In this document: positions 1-6,058 of the stretch, in pieces
How positions within the stretch are numbered: the stretch's first letter is position 1
Layout: the number at the start of each line of letters is the position of its first letter
From: Desulfobacterales bacterium
GTDB taxonomy: Bacteria > Desulfobacterota > Dissulfuribacteria > Dissulfuribacterales > JAMONC01
Length of the DNA stretch: 11,352 bases
Direction of reading: 5' to 3'
NCBI GenBank assembly: GCA_027066725.1
Contig: JAMONC010000158.1
Coordinates: forward strand, 1 to 11,352
Notes under the pieces: generated by a model
Told to the model about the DNA's origin: nothing
Database searches by the model: none
The model's input: the letters and a program-made list of their open reading frames with translations, nothing else
Made by a program: the position numbers and the translations under genes

Positions 1-421
1 AACTAGCCACATCATCTCCATAATAACTAGGCTCCCAAACTCTTAAAAGAGAAATACCTGGCTGTATCTCATAATGTACTTTAAGTGTAGTATGTTTACT
101 TTCTGAGTTTATTTTATCTACAATAGGTTTTGTAAGTTCAAGAAGAGTCTTTCTATCTTTTTCTGCAACAGCCCTTTTTATTCTATTTATTTCAGAAAGT
201 ACAGTTGCAACCTTTAAATTTGATAGAGCTGTTTTCTGTATTTCATGTATGAGCAATCTTTTTCCTTCTATTGCCTGCCTTAACAAGTCTGCCTGACGCT
301 GTTTATAATTTTGCCAACTCATAAATGACTGAATACCAATTAAAAAGGCAACTACCAGCATAATTGATATCAAAATCTTAGGAGCAAAACGCATCCTATT
401 AAACCTAGATAAAATAGACAT
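1..421 (-). CDS. Partial N-terminus of a dCache_3-type transmembrane sensor, chemoreceptor-like
   Basis: The 140 visible residues begin at an ATG (419-421) preceded by a strong Shine-Dalgarno site (AAAAGGAGGT, 429-438, 7-base spacing). A short basic N-terminus is followed by one membrane segment at about residues 16-34, then a helical region presumably outside the cytoplasm. Residues 116-137 carry the pattern HYEIQPGISLLRVWEP followed by a GDD, which I recognise as the ligand-domain signature of the double-Cache dCache_3 family. That family is common in methyl-accepting chemotaxis proteins and some histidine kinases or GGDEF proteins of Desulfobacterota and Campylobacterota. The signalling domain lies beyond the left edge, so chemoreceptor versus kinase cannot be decided; chemoreceptor is the likelier choice. 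The gene is divergent from adk. Confidence 0.72.
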   Translation of the reverse strand, partial: MSILSRFNRMRFAPKILISIMLVVAFLIGIQSFMSWQNYKQRQADLLRQAIEGKRLLIHEIQKTALSNLKVATVLSEINRIKRAVAEKDRKTLLELTKPIVDKINSESKHTTLKVHYEIQPGISLLRVWEPSYYGDDVAS

Positions 422-715
422 CCTAACTACCTCCTTTTAAAAAACTTTTTAAACAAGAATGTGTCTTAATCAAAAAATTTTTATTTTTTTAAGTTCTGTG
501 GTTCTTATCGGTCTTTTAAAAAAGTGTTTGAGACATTATTTTTAATATTTTAAACAAGTTATATTTGACTCTTATCTTAAAAGATATAAGAATCTAAAAT
601 TTTTAATTTGATAGATATTTATTTTTTAGAAAAAAATTATCTGAATCATATTTGCATTTTTTCAGCTTTTGCATATACTTGGCATATAATACTTTTTTAG
701 AAGGGAGGTTTAGCC
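422..715. other. AT-rich divergent intergenic spacer
   Basis: This gap between the divergent sensor gene and adk holds no convincing ORF or RNA gene. It contains the Shine-Dalgarno sites of both neighbours, a TATAAT box near adk, an isolated TTGACT at 565-570, and an 11-base direct repeat (TTTTAAACAAG at 447-457 and 548-558). An imperfect inverted repeat (CTTATCTT and AAGATATAAG) lies at 571-590. It must hold promoters for both directions, but only the adk -10 element is clear by eye. Confidence 0.5.
661..690 (+). promoter_or_regulatory. Possible adk promoter (TATAAT -10 box)
   Basis: A perfect TATAAT lies at 685-690, 25 bases before the adk start codon. The sequence at the expected -35 position (about 661-667, TTCAGC/TCAGCT) matches the TTGACA consensus poorly. 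The spacer is AT-rich throughout, so a chance TATAAT is possible. The leader would be short and contain only the Shine-Dalgarno site AAGGGAGGT (701-709). Confidence 0.35.
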
Positions 716-1375
716 ATGCGTTTGATCCTGTTGGGCGGGCCTGGAGCAGGAAAAGGCACCCAGGCAAAATTTATTTGTGAAAAATTTGGGATTCCGCAGA
801 TCTCAACTGGAGATATGTTGCGTGCTGCGGTAAAAGAAGGCACTGAGCTTGGTAAAGAGGCCAAAAAATACATGGATGCAGGCCAATTAGTACCTGATGA
901 TGTTATTATTGGACTCGTAAAAGAAAGAATTAAGCAACCTGATTGCGAAAAAGGATTCTTATTTGATGGTTTTCCAAGGACAATTCCTCAAGCTGAGGCA
1001 ATGAAAGAAGCAGGTGTAAAAATAGACTATGTGGTAGAAATATCTGTTCCTGATGAAGAAATCATAAAAAGAATGAGTGGTAGAAGAGTTCACCTACCTT
1101 CTGGTCGTACCTATCATATAATCTATAATCCACCAAAAGTAGAGGGTAAGGATGATGTAACAGGAGAGCCTCTTGTACAAAGAGACGATGATAAAGAAGA
1201 GGTAGTACGTGAAAGACTAAAAATTTATCATGAACAAACAGAACCTCTAGTTGATTACTATAAAAAATGGGAAGCCTCTGGAGATCCAAATGCTCCTAAA
1301 TACATCAAAATAGATGGAATAGGAACTGTTGAAGAAATTAAACAAAGAATATTTAAGGCATTAGGTGCAGAATAA
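716..1375 (+). CDS. adk: Adenylate kinase, long-LID type
   Basis: Cytoplasmic adenylate kinase (ATP + AMP to 2 ADP), which balances the adenylate pool. The 219 residues match the usual 214-220 of the long bacterial form. Visible motifs are the P-loop GGPGAGKGT (7-15), the AMP-binding ISTGDMLR (29-36), FDGFPRT (83-89), and a full LID domain (about 122-159) with GRRVHLPSGR and DDVTGEPL. The LID lacks the four cysteines of zinc-binding versions, so it is the non-zinc Gram-negative type. The conserved D157/D158, R165 and R167 follow. The ATG start is fixed by the Shine-Dalgarno AAGGGAGGT with 6-base spacing and by the P-loop position. It is not next to secY or map, its common neighbours; it stands alone between a divergent sensor gene and a convergent operon, and ends at a strong terminator. 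Confidence 0.97.
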   Translation: MRLILLGGPGAGKGTQAKFICEKFGIPQISTGDMLRAAVKEGTELGKEAKKYMDAGQLVPDDVIIGLVKERIKQPDCEKGFLFDGFPRTIPQAEAMKEAGVKIDYVVEISVPDEEIIKRMSGRRVHLPSGRTYHIIYNPPKVEGKDDVTGEPLVQRDDDKEEVVRERLKIYHEQTEPLVDYYKKWEASGDPNAPKYIKIDGIGTVEEIKQRIFKALGAE

Positions 1376-1402
1376 TAAAAGACAATAAATCACAAAAAAT
1401 AG

Positions 1403-1430
1403 AAGCGCTCCAGAAAAGGAGCGCTTTTTT
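1403..1430 (+). terminator. Rho-independent terminator of adk, probably bidirectional
   Basis: A GC-rich hairpin with arms AGCGCTCC (1404-1411) and GGAGCGCT (1418-1425), extended by A1403-T1426, has a six-base loop (AGAAAA) and runs into TTTTTT (1425-1430). It lies 28 bases after the adk stop. Read on the minus strand, the same hairpin is followed by TTCTATTTTTT, so it can also end the convergent hyp/smr operon whose last stop is at 1456-1458. Confidence 0.9.
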
Positions 1431-1455
1431 ACTTCATTATTTTGTGTCTTTTTAA

Positions 1456-2148
1456 TTATTTTAAAGACTTAAGTAAAACATAAGTAACTCCCGCTCCTCC
1501 ATCCCAGTAAGGTGCGCTACTAAAAGCCAGTATCCTTTTTCTAAAAGGACCTCTTTTTAACCACTCATATACCGCAGTCTTTAGAACAGGTTCAGATTTT
1601 GATGAAAGTCCTCTGCCATGGATTATCCCAACACACCTCTTTGATTCCAAGATTACCTCTTTAAAAAAGATCTCACATTCTAAAATAGCAGAAGTTCTAT
1701 CTAATCCGTGTAGATCAAGATAGGCTTGAATAGAAAAAAGTCCCTGAGATAAAGCTGTAGCAAGACAGTTTTCTCCTCCACTCATATACTCTGGAGTAGA
1801 AGATACATCTATAGGAATCTTCCCTCTAACAAGCTCACAAAGTTCCCTAACTCCTATTTCTTCATCTACTTCTATAGCTTGTATGCTTGAGATATTAGGT
1901 GAAGATTTGCTAAATACAGCCTTTATCCCTCTACCTTTTTGCTGTTTTAAGGGCACAACACCTTCCATTGCCCTTATAAAAAGATCTTGTTCATCTAATT
2001 TTTCTATATCTTTTGTCTTTTGTTTATTAAAAACAGCAAGTATCTCTCTTTTTCTCTTCTTGTTAATTTTCTTTTTAAGATCCTTAAAGGGTCTTAATGT
2101 AAATATATCATGTTGATAATTTTTATACTTATTTAAATCGCTACTCAT
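1456..2148 (-). CDS. Smr-domain protein (MutS2 C-terminal-like nuclease domain)
   Basis: A 230-residue protein with a lysine-rich N-terminus (residues 20-50), a middle region including FIRAMEGVVPL (57-67), and a C-terminal Smr domain (about 143-228). The Smr signatures DLHGL (145-149) and HGRG (177-180) are intact, as is the closing GGAGVTYVLLK (217-227). Smr domains of MutS2 and stand-alone proteins bind or nick branched DNA or cleave RNA; the substrate here is unknown. The start ATG overlaps the hypB stop (ATGA, 2145-2148) and the only upstream purine stretch (AAAAAGGA) abuts the ATG, so translation is probably coupled to hypB. Stand-alone Smr proteins with such N-termini are common in Desulfobacterota, but being last in a hydrogenase maturation operon is odd. 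No later Met gives a sensible start. Confidence 0.88.
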   Translation of the reverse strand: MSSDLNKYKNYQHDIFTLRPFKDLKKKINKKRKREILAVFNKQKTKDIEKLDEQDLFIRAMEGVVPLKQQKGRGIKAVFSKSSPNISSIQAIEVDEEIGVRELCELVRGKIPIDVSSTPEYMSGGENCLATALSQGLFSIQAYLDLHGLDRTSAILECEIFFKEVILESKRCVGIIHGRGLSSKSEPVLKTAVYEWLKRGPFRKRILAFSSAPYWDGGAGVTYVLLKSLK

Positions 2149-2876
2149 TCCTTTTTAATAAGATTTAAAAGGTAGTTAATCCATTCATCCATGCCTTTGC
2201 CTGTTACAGAAGATAGACATATTATATCAAGCTTTGGATTTAATTTTAATGCCTCTTTCTTTGCCTCATCAATAGAAAAATCAAAATAATCTAGCAGATC
2301 TATTTTACTTATTATAAAAAGGTCTGCATCTATGAATGCCTTTGGATATTTTGCAGGTTTGTCAGAACCTTCTGGTACAGATACAAGCACTACCCTTTTA
2401 TGCTCTCCTAAATAAAAGGATGCAGGACATACCAAATTACCAACATTTTCTATAAAAAGAAAATTAAGGTTGTTATCGTCTAATTCATGCTCAAGTTGAT
2501 GAATACCCTTGTGGACTAACCTTGCATCTAAATGACAAGCTCCTCCTGTAGTAAGCTGTACTACAGGTACCTTTTGCTCTCTTATCCTCTGAGCATCTCT
2601 TTGGGTCTCAATATCTCCTTCAATAACTCCTATTTTAGTCCTTGGTTTTAAACGTTTTATTGTCTCTTGAAGTAATGTTGTCTTTCCTGACCCAGGAGAA
2701 CTTATAAAATTTATACCAACTGCCCCTAATGCCTCTATATGCTCTTTATTTTTTAGGGCAATCTTATTATTTTCTTCAAGAATACTCTTATTTAGCTCAA
2801 TAATTTTACTATGATTATGGTCATGACTATGTCCATGATGCTCTTCAGGTTGTCCGCACCCACACCATTCACACAT
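2145..2876 (-). CDS. hypB: Hydrogenase nickel incorporation GTPase HypB
   Basis: G3E-family GTPase that, with HypA, delivers nickel to the large subunit of [NiFe] hydrogenase in the cytoplasm. The N-terminus has the high-affinity metal motif CEWCGC (residues 2-7), then a His-rich stretch (HHGHSHDHNH, 13-22) that may store nickel. Switch and nucleotide motifs are the P-loop SSPGSGKTT (59-67), IEGDIETQRDA (85-95), ENVGN (143-147) and SKID (190-193, an NKxD variant). The intersubunit metal site GGACHLDA (111-118, C114/H115) and C150 are present. Length (243) is normal. The ATG is supported by AAAGGAG 7-8 bases upstream. It lies 43 bases after hypA and overlaps the smr gene by 4 bases. Confidence 0.97.
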   Translation of the reverse strand: MCEWCGCGQPEEHHGHSHDHNHSKIIELNKSILEENNKIALKNKEHIEALGAVGINFISSPGSGKTTLLQETIKRLKPRTKIGVIEGDIETQRDAQRIREQKVPVVQLTTGGACHLDARLVHKGIHQLEHELDDNNLNFLFIENVGNLVCPASFYLGEHKRVVLVSVPEGSDKPAKYPKAFIDADLFIISKIDLLDYFDFSIDEAKKEALKLNPKLDIICLSSVTGKGMDEWINYLLNLIKKE

Positions 2877-2919
2877 AAAATTACTCCTTTCTCTAATAGT
2901 GTTTATATTTAATGATTAA

Positions 2920-3270
2920 TTATTCCATTTCTACTTCTTTTAATAAGATATCACCATCTCCTACTGGAGTTAAAAAAGAATCTTTACAAAAAGGACACCG
3001 CTTATCTTTTGTAAGCTCATCTTCTTTAAATTTTCGTCCACAAAAAACACATTGATAAAGGGCTGGAGGAGTTATTATTTCTAATTTAGAATCAATAAAT
3101 GAAGGCTCTTCTTTTATAAGAGCATAATATCCAAACTCAAAGGAATCTATTACAATACCAGAAAAGGGCCCAATTTCTACACTTATCCTTAATACCTTAT
3201 TAGCATTATGTTCTTTTAAAAGTAGCTTTACCTGATCAATTAAAGCTTGAGCTAATGAAAGTTCGTGCAA
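2920..3270 (-). CDS. hypA: Hydrogenase maturation nickel metallochaperone HypA
   Basis: HypA partners HypB in inserting nickel into [NiFe] hydrogenase. The 116 residues match the family length. The N-terminal MHE motif supplies the nickel ligand His2. The zinc site is two CxxC pairs (C74/C77 and C92/C95) in the second half. The start codon is TTG (3268-3270): the next codons are CAC GAA CTT, giving the required H-E-L, and no ATG or GTG would preserve His2. A Shine-Dalgarno GAGGTGA (3274-3280) overlaps the TGA stop of the upstream protease gene (3279-3281), so the two genes are probably translationally coupled. hypB follows 43 bases later. Confidence 0.96.
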   Translation of the reverse strand: MHELSLAQALIDQVKLLLKEHNANKVLRISVEIGPFSGIVIDSFEFGYYALIKEEPSFIDSKLEIITPPALYQCVFCGRKFKEDELTKDKRCPFCKDSFLTPVGDGDILLKEVEME

Positions 3271-3281
3271 TTTTCACCTCA
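3268..3281 (-). promoter_or_regulatory. hypA ribosome-binding site and TTG start overlapping upstream stop
   Basis: On the minus strand the sequence reads TGAGGTGAAAATTG. The TGA ending the protease gene overlaps the GAGGTGA Shine-Dalgarno site, which is followed by AAA and the TTG start. This layout decides the hypA start and implies ribosome hand-over from the protease gene. Confidence 0.75.
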
Positions 3282-3785
3282 AGTATCTTTTAAGATTGCC
3301 TTAATATTAAATTCCTTAAGAAATTTTAAGACAAGATCACACACATTAGGAAGAGCATTTTTTAGTGGCTTGGATAACTCTAAACATGGAGAAAAATCTT
3401 TACCAACGACTCCAACAAATCTTACATCTGATGGCCCCATATCCTTCATAGCCAAAAGATCAAGTACATCTAAAACCCCTATCTGGTGAGGAGAAAAACG
3501 AATTCCTTGGGCATTTTTTATCTCTTTTTGATTAAAAACAAATATTGAACCATATTCACCTTTAATATTAATGCAGTCTATAATTATCAGTTTTTTTATA
3601 CCTTCTATTAATCCCATTAAAGATATTCCTGAAGTCCCTCCGTCTATTAATTCTATGTTAGGTTTAAATATATAATTATTAGAAAGCCTTTTTATTGCAT
3701 GGACACCAAAGCCTTCATCACCTAGAAGAAGGTTCCCTATGCCTAAAACTGCTACGTCTTTTTGATCTCTGTCTCCTAATTCCAT
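3279..3785 (-). CDS. [NiFe] hydrogenase maturation protease, HyaD/HybD family (peptidase M52)
   Basis: Endopeptidase that removes the C-terminal tail of the hydrogenase large subunit after nickel insertion. The 168 residues match the family. It shows the N-terminal GIGNLLLGDEGFGV (15-28) with the metal ligand Glu24, DGGTSG (48-53), IIIDCI with the probable ligand Asp70, and SPHQIGV (98-104) with the ligand His100. These correspond to the Glu/Asp/His nickel-sensing ligands of HybD. The SPHQ pattern points to the membrane-bound uptake group rather than the HycI group, but the exact orthologue (hyaD, hybD, hynC) cannot be assigned without its hydrogenase. The ATG has a modest AAGGT about 10 bases upstream. 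It lies 40 bases after the kinase gene, and its stop overlaps the hypA ribosome-binding site. Confidence 0.93.
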   Translation of the reverse strand: MELGDRDQKDVAVLGIGNLLLGDEGFGVHAIKRLSNNYIFKPNIELIDGGTSGISLMGLIEGIKKLIIIDCINIKGEYGSIFVFNQKEIKNAQGIRFSPHQIGVLDVLDLLAMKDMGPSDVRFVGVVGKDFSPCLELSKPLKNALPNVCDLVLKFLKEFNIKAILKDT

Positions 3786-3825
3786 TATGATATTACCTTA
3801 AGCTAATATTCTACTATTAGAATTC

Positions 3826-4938
3826 TTAAATTGGAGGTGCACCTGGTATTTCAAAACGAACAGGTATATCAAAACGAACTATAGTTCCTCCTTCTTCTCC
3901 CTTTTTTATAGAGATCTCTCCACCATGATCCCATATTATCTTTCGGCAAAGTGAAAGTCCAAGTCCAGCACTTCCTGGCTTTGTAGTATAAAACGGTCTA
4001 AATACTTGGTCTTTTAAATGATTTTCAATCCCAGGGCCTGTATCCTTTATAATTATGACTAAATCATCCCAACAAAGCTCTGCTGTAATAGTAAGTCTTC
4101 CACCAATATTTTCCATTGCTTCAATAGCATTTTTTACAACATGCCATATCGCCTGTCTAAAAAGATCAGGATCAACGACCATTGTAGGAAGATCATCACC
4201 AATATTACACTCTACTAAAATCCCCTTTGTTTCTGCTTCAAGCCTTATCCCTTTACAAAGTTCATTCATGATAGCCTTCATATCACAAAGGCAAAAACGA
4301 GGTTGAAGAGGTTTTGCAACATCACAAACGTGAGATACTGCCCGTTCCATCTGCTCTACGTGTTGGATAATAAGCTGTAGTCTATGACGCATTCCTTCTG
4401 GAACATGAGGATAGTGGAGGATACGTCTTGCAAGCCCTCCTATACACATAAGAGGATTTCTTAACTCATGCGCTAGGTGATATGCCATCTCACCCATTAC
4501 AATCATCTTTTCAGAGGCTGCAAGACGTTCTTCTAAAACCAATTTTTCCTCTTGAATTTCTATAATCTCCCATAAAAATCTTGCTCCAACATGATCTAGT
4601 ACCTTAACTTTCTTAGGCTTGATTTCATATATTTCATCTAATACTTCATCTTTACCAGTAAGCTCTATTAAAAGATCTAGCTCTTTATATTTAAAAAATT
4701 CTTTATAATTTTCTGTGGTCCATATACCTATTTTCTCAGCAAATTTTCTACCTGGTGCATCCTTATGAAAGTCAGCAACACCTATTATATTTAGTTTAAA
4801 GGTTCTTGGTCTATAAGTCTGTAAAAGCTCAAGTATTTCTTTACATCCTTTTCCCCCACCAACAAATGCAACATTTAAGGAAGAATTATTAGAAGTTCCA
4901 TTATCTTTATTAAGATTTTTGTCTTTATTCTTAGACAA
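3826..4938 (-). CDS. Cytoplasmic sensor histidine kinase with N-terminal Rossmann-like domain
   Basis: A 370-residue kinase with no membrane segment. After a polar leader (1-20), residues 21-125 look like a dinucleotide-binding Rossmann half: LNVAFVGGGKG (21-31), IIGVAD with an acid at the end of the second strand (51-56), TTENYKEFF (74-82) and DLLIELTG (88-95). A short coiled coil (about 126-148) leads to the HisKA H-box LAHELRNP (155-162, phospho-acceptor His157). The ATPase domain follows, with the N-box VVKNAIEAM (267-275), G1 DTGPGI (299-304), F-box FRPFYTTK (313-320) and G2 GSAGLGLSL (322-330). The start is TTG (4936-4938) behind a strong GAGGAGGT (4943-4950). NAD(P)(H) or another ligand could be sensed, giving redox control, but this is inference. 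No response regulator is in the window. It heads the hydrogenase maturation operon. Confidence 0.9.
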   Translation of the reverse strand: MSKNKDKNLNKDNGTSNNSSLNVAFVGGGKGCKEILELLQTYRPRTFKLNIIGVADFHKDAPGRKFAEKIGIWTTENYKEFFKYKELDLLIELTGKDEVLDEIYEIKPKKVKVLDHVGARFLWEIIEIQEEKLVLEERLAASEKMIVMGEMAYHLAHELRNPLMCIGGLARRILHYPHVPEGMRHRLQLIIQHVEQMERAVSHVCDVAKPLQPRFCLCDMKAIMNELCKGIRLEAETKGILVECNIGDDLPTMVVDPDLFRQAIWHVVKNAIEAMENIGGRLTITAELCWDDLVIIIKDTGPGIENHLKDQVFRPFYTTKPGSAGLGLSLCRKIIWDHGGEISIKKGEEGGTIVRFDIPVRFEIPGAPPI

Positions 4939-5094
4939 ATCTACCTCCTCAAATACTCTTTAAATACTCTTTACATAATTACCACCTATTATTAACAGCT
5001 TACTAAAATACAAAAAAAATTACAAAATTTTTGTATAAGTTGCTTATAAATATTTTTTAACTAAGTAGTTTATTTTAATTATCTATTAGTCAAA
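4939..5094. other. AT-rich leader between the GT9 gene end and the kinase start
   Basis: A 156-base non-coding gap. Next to the kinase Shine-Dalgarno site lies a perfect tandem duplication of AAATACTCTTT (4951-4961 and 4962-4972). Farther up lies the palindrome TACAAAATTTTTGTA (5021-5035). A promoter for the kinase-hyp operon is expected here, but no -35/-10 pair stands out by eye. Confidence 0.45.
5013..5035 (-). terminator. Weak AT-only hairpin with T-run after the GT9 gene
   Basis: On the minus strand a perfect 7-base inverted repeat (TACAAAA/TTTTGTA, one-base centre, 5021-5035) is followed by ATTTTTTTTG, the layout of an intrinsic terminator. The stem has only one G-C pair per arm and would be weak, so it could equally be a protein-binding operator for the kinase operon or chance in AT-rich DNA. 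Confidence 0.3.
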
Positions 5095-6054
5095 TTATCC
5101 CAAGAAATCCTTTGTAGCTGAAATAAGGTCCTCTAAGGATACATCTTTCATACAATCTTTTTTCTTGCACTTGTGATAATCCACACAAGGAGCGCACTCC
5201 TTTTTAGAAAGAATGGACTTAACCCACTTAAAAGGAGGAGACCATATGCAAGGATTAGTAGGTCCAAAACATAGGATAGAATTTAAACCGCAAAAAGCAG
5301 CTAAGTGGCTTATACCTGAATCATTGCCAACAAATAATGATGAAGATCGAATATATTTCAATAATAAAAATAAAGGAAGACTATCTAAGTGTTTAGCTCT
5401 ATTTTCAACTTTTGACGATATTTGCCGAACAAATTCTCTCTTCTCATCTGATTCTGCAGGTCCTGTTATAAAAAACCACTTAGGTCTATATAAATTATCA
5501 ATAATTTTTATATAGTTATCTAATTTAGATAATGGTAAATTTTTTACTTCGCTACCGCTACCTAAATGAACAGAAATAATATAAGAAGACGGCTCAAGTT
5601 TATCGTTTAAGACTATATCAAAAGGCTTAAAACAAAAATCATACTTTTTTAAATTCTTATATCTTATTGAAAGCTTTTCTAATAGCTGGGTAAACTGATA
5701 CATGTAATTTGATATCTCAGTTGAAGGATAAGTATGTATAAACTCAAAATCTATATCTTTATTTTTAAATATCTTTAAAAGTAATGGATTATGAGACCTT
5801 GAAAATATAAAAACCTTAGAATAATCTCTTAATATTTCAATTTCCTTGTTAGTATAAATCTCTGACAAAAAAGGCCCAGATGCATTAATTACTTCATCTA
5901 CTTCCATCAATTCTTTTAAGAGCAACGCTTGAGGGAAAGGTGCTACTAAAGTTATTTTATATCCAATAAATCTAATAAATCTTATACAAGGAAGTGATAT
6001 TAAAAGATCACCTAATGCACCAAAATTAAACACTATAGCTTTAGCATGACACAT
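5095..6054 (-). CDS. Glycosyltransferase family 9 (ADP-heptose:LPS heptosyltransferase-like)
   Basis: Cytoplasmic GT-B enzyme of the family that adds heptose or related sugars to lipopolysaccharide core. The N-terminal half has FGALGDLLISLP (11-22), the usual GDxxxxxP opening. The C-terminal half has HLGSGSEVKN (163-172), GNDSGISHLAA (243-253) and FGPTNP (263-268), which form the donor-sugar nucleotide pocket. A C-terminal cysteine cluster (C287, C290, C296, C301) is of a kind often seen in this family. At 319 residues it is slightly short but complete. Donor and acceptor cannot be assigned. Its ATG lies four bases after the stop of the UppP fusion with no good Shine-Dalgarno site, so it is probably translated by coupling. 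Confidence 0.9.
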   Translation of the reverse strand: MCHAKAIVFNFGALGDLLISLPCIRFIRFIGYKITLVAPFPQALLLKELMEVDEVINASGPFLSEIYTNKEIEILRDYSKVFIFSRSHNPLLLKIFKNKDIDFEFIHTYPSTEISNYMYQFTQLLEKLSIRYKNLKKYDFCFKPFDIVLNDKLEPSSYIISVHLGSGSEVKNLPLSKLDNYIKIIDNLYRPKWFFITGPAESDEKREFVRQISSKVENRAKHLDSLPLFLLLKYIRSSSLFVGNDSGISHLAAFCGLNSILCFGPTNPCIWSPPFKWVKSILSKKECAPCVDYHKCKKKDCMKDVSLEDLISATKDFLG

Positions 6055-6058
6055 AAGG

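Noticed and set aside
681..698. Possible sigma-54 promoter (TTGGCAT followed by ACTTTTTT) upstream of adk
   Set aside because: The -24 GG is present but the -12 GC is missing at the required spacing; the same bases contain a perfect TATAAT, which fits the housekeeping sigma factor better.
422..715. Riboswitch or small RNA in the spacer between the sensor gene and adk
   Set aside because: The sequence is mostly A/T runs with only imperfect short inverted repeats and no recognisable aptamer core.
1062..1289. Minus-strand open frame inside adk
   Set aside because: It covers the conserved LID-domain coding region of adk on the opposite strand and has no recognisable domain.
5213..5515. Plus-strand open frame inside the GT9 gene
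   Set aside because: It is antisense to the conserved donor-binding motifs of the glycosyltransferase and has no recognisable domain.
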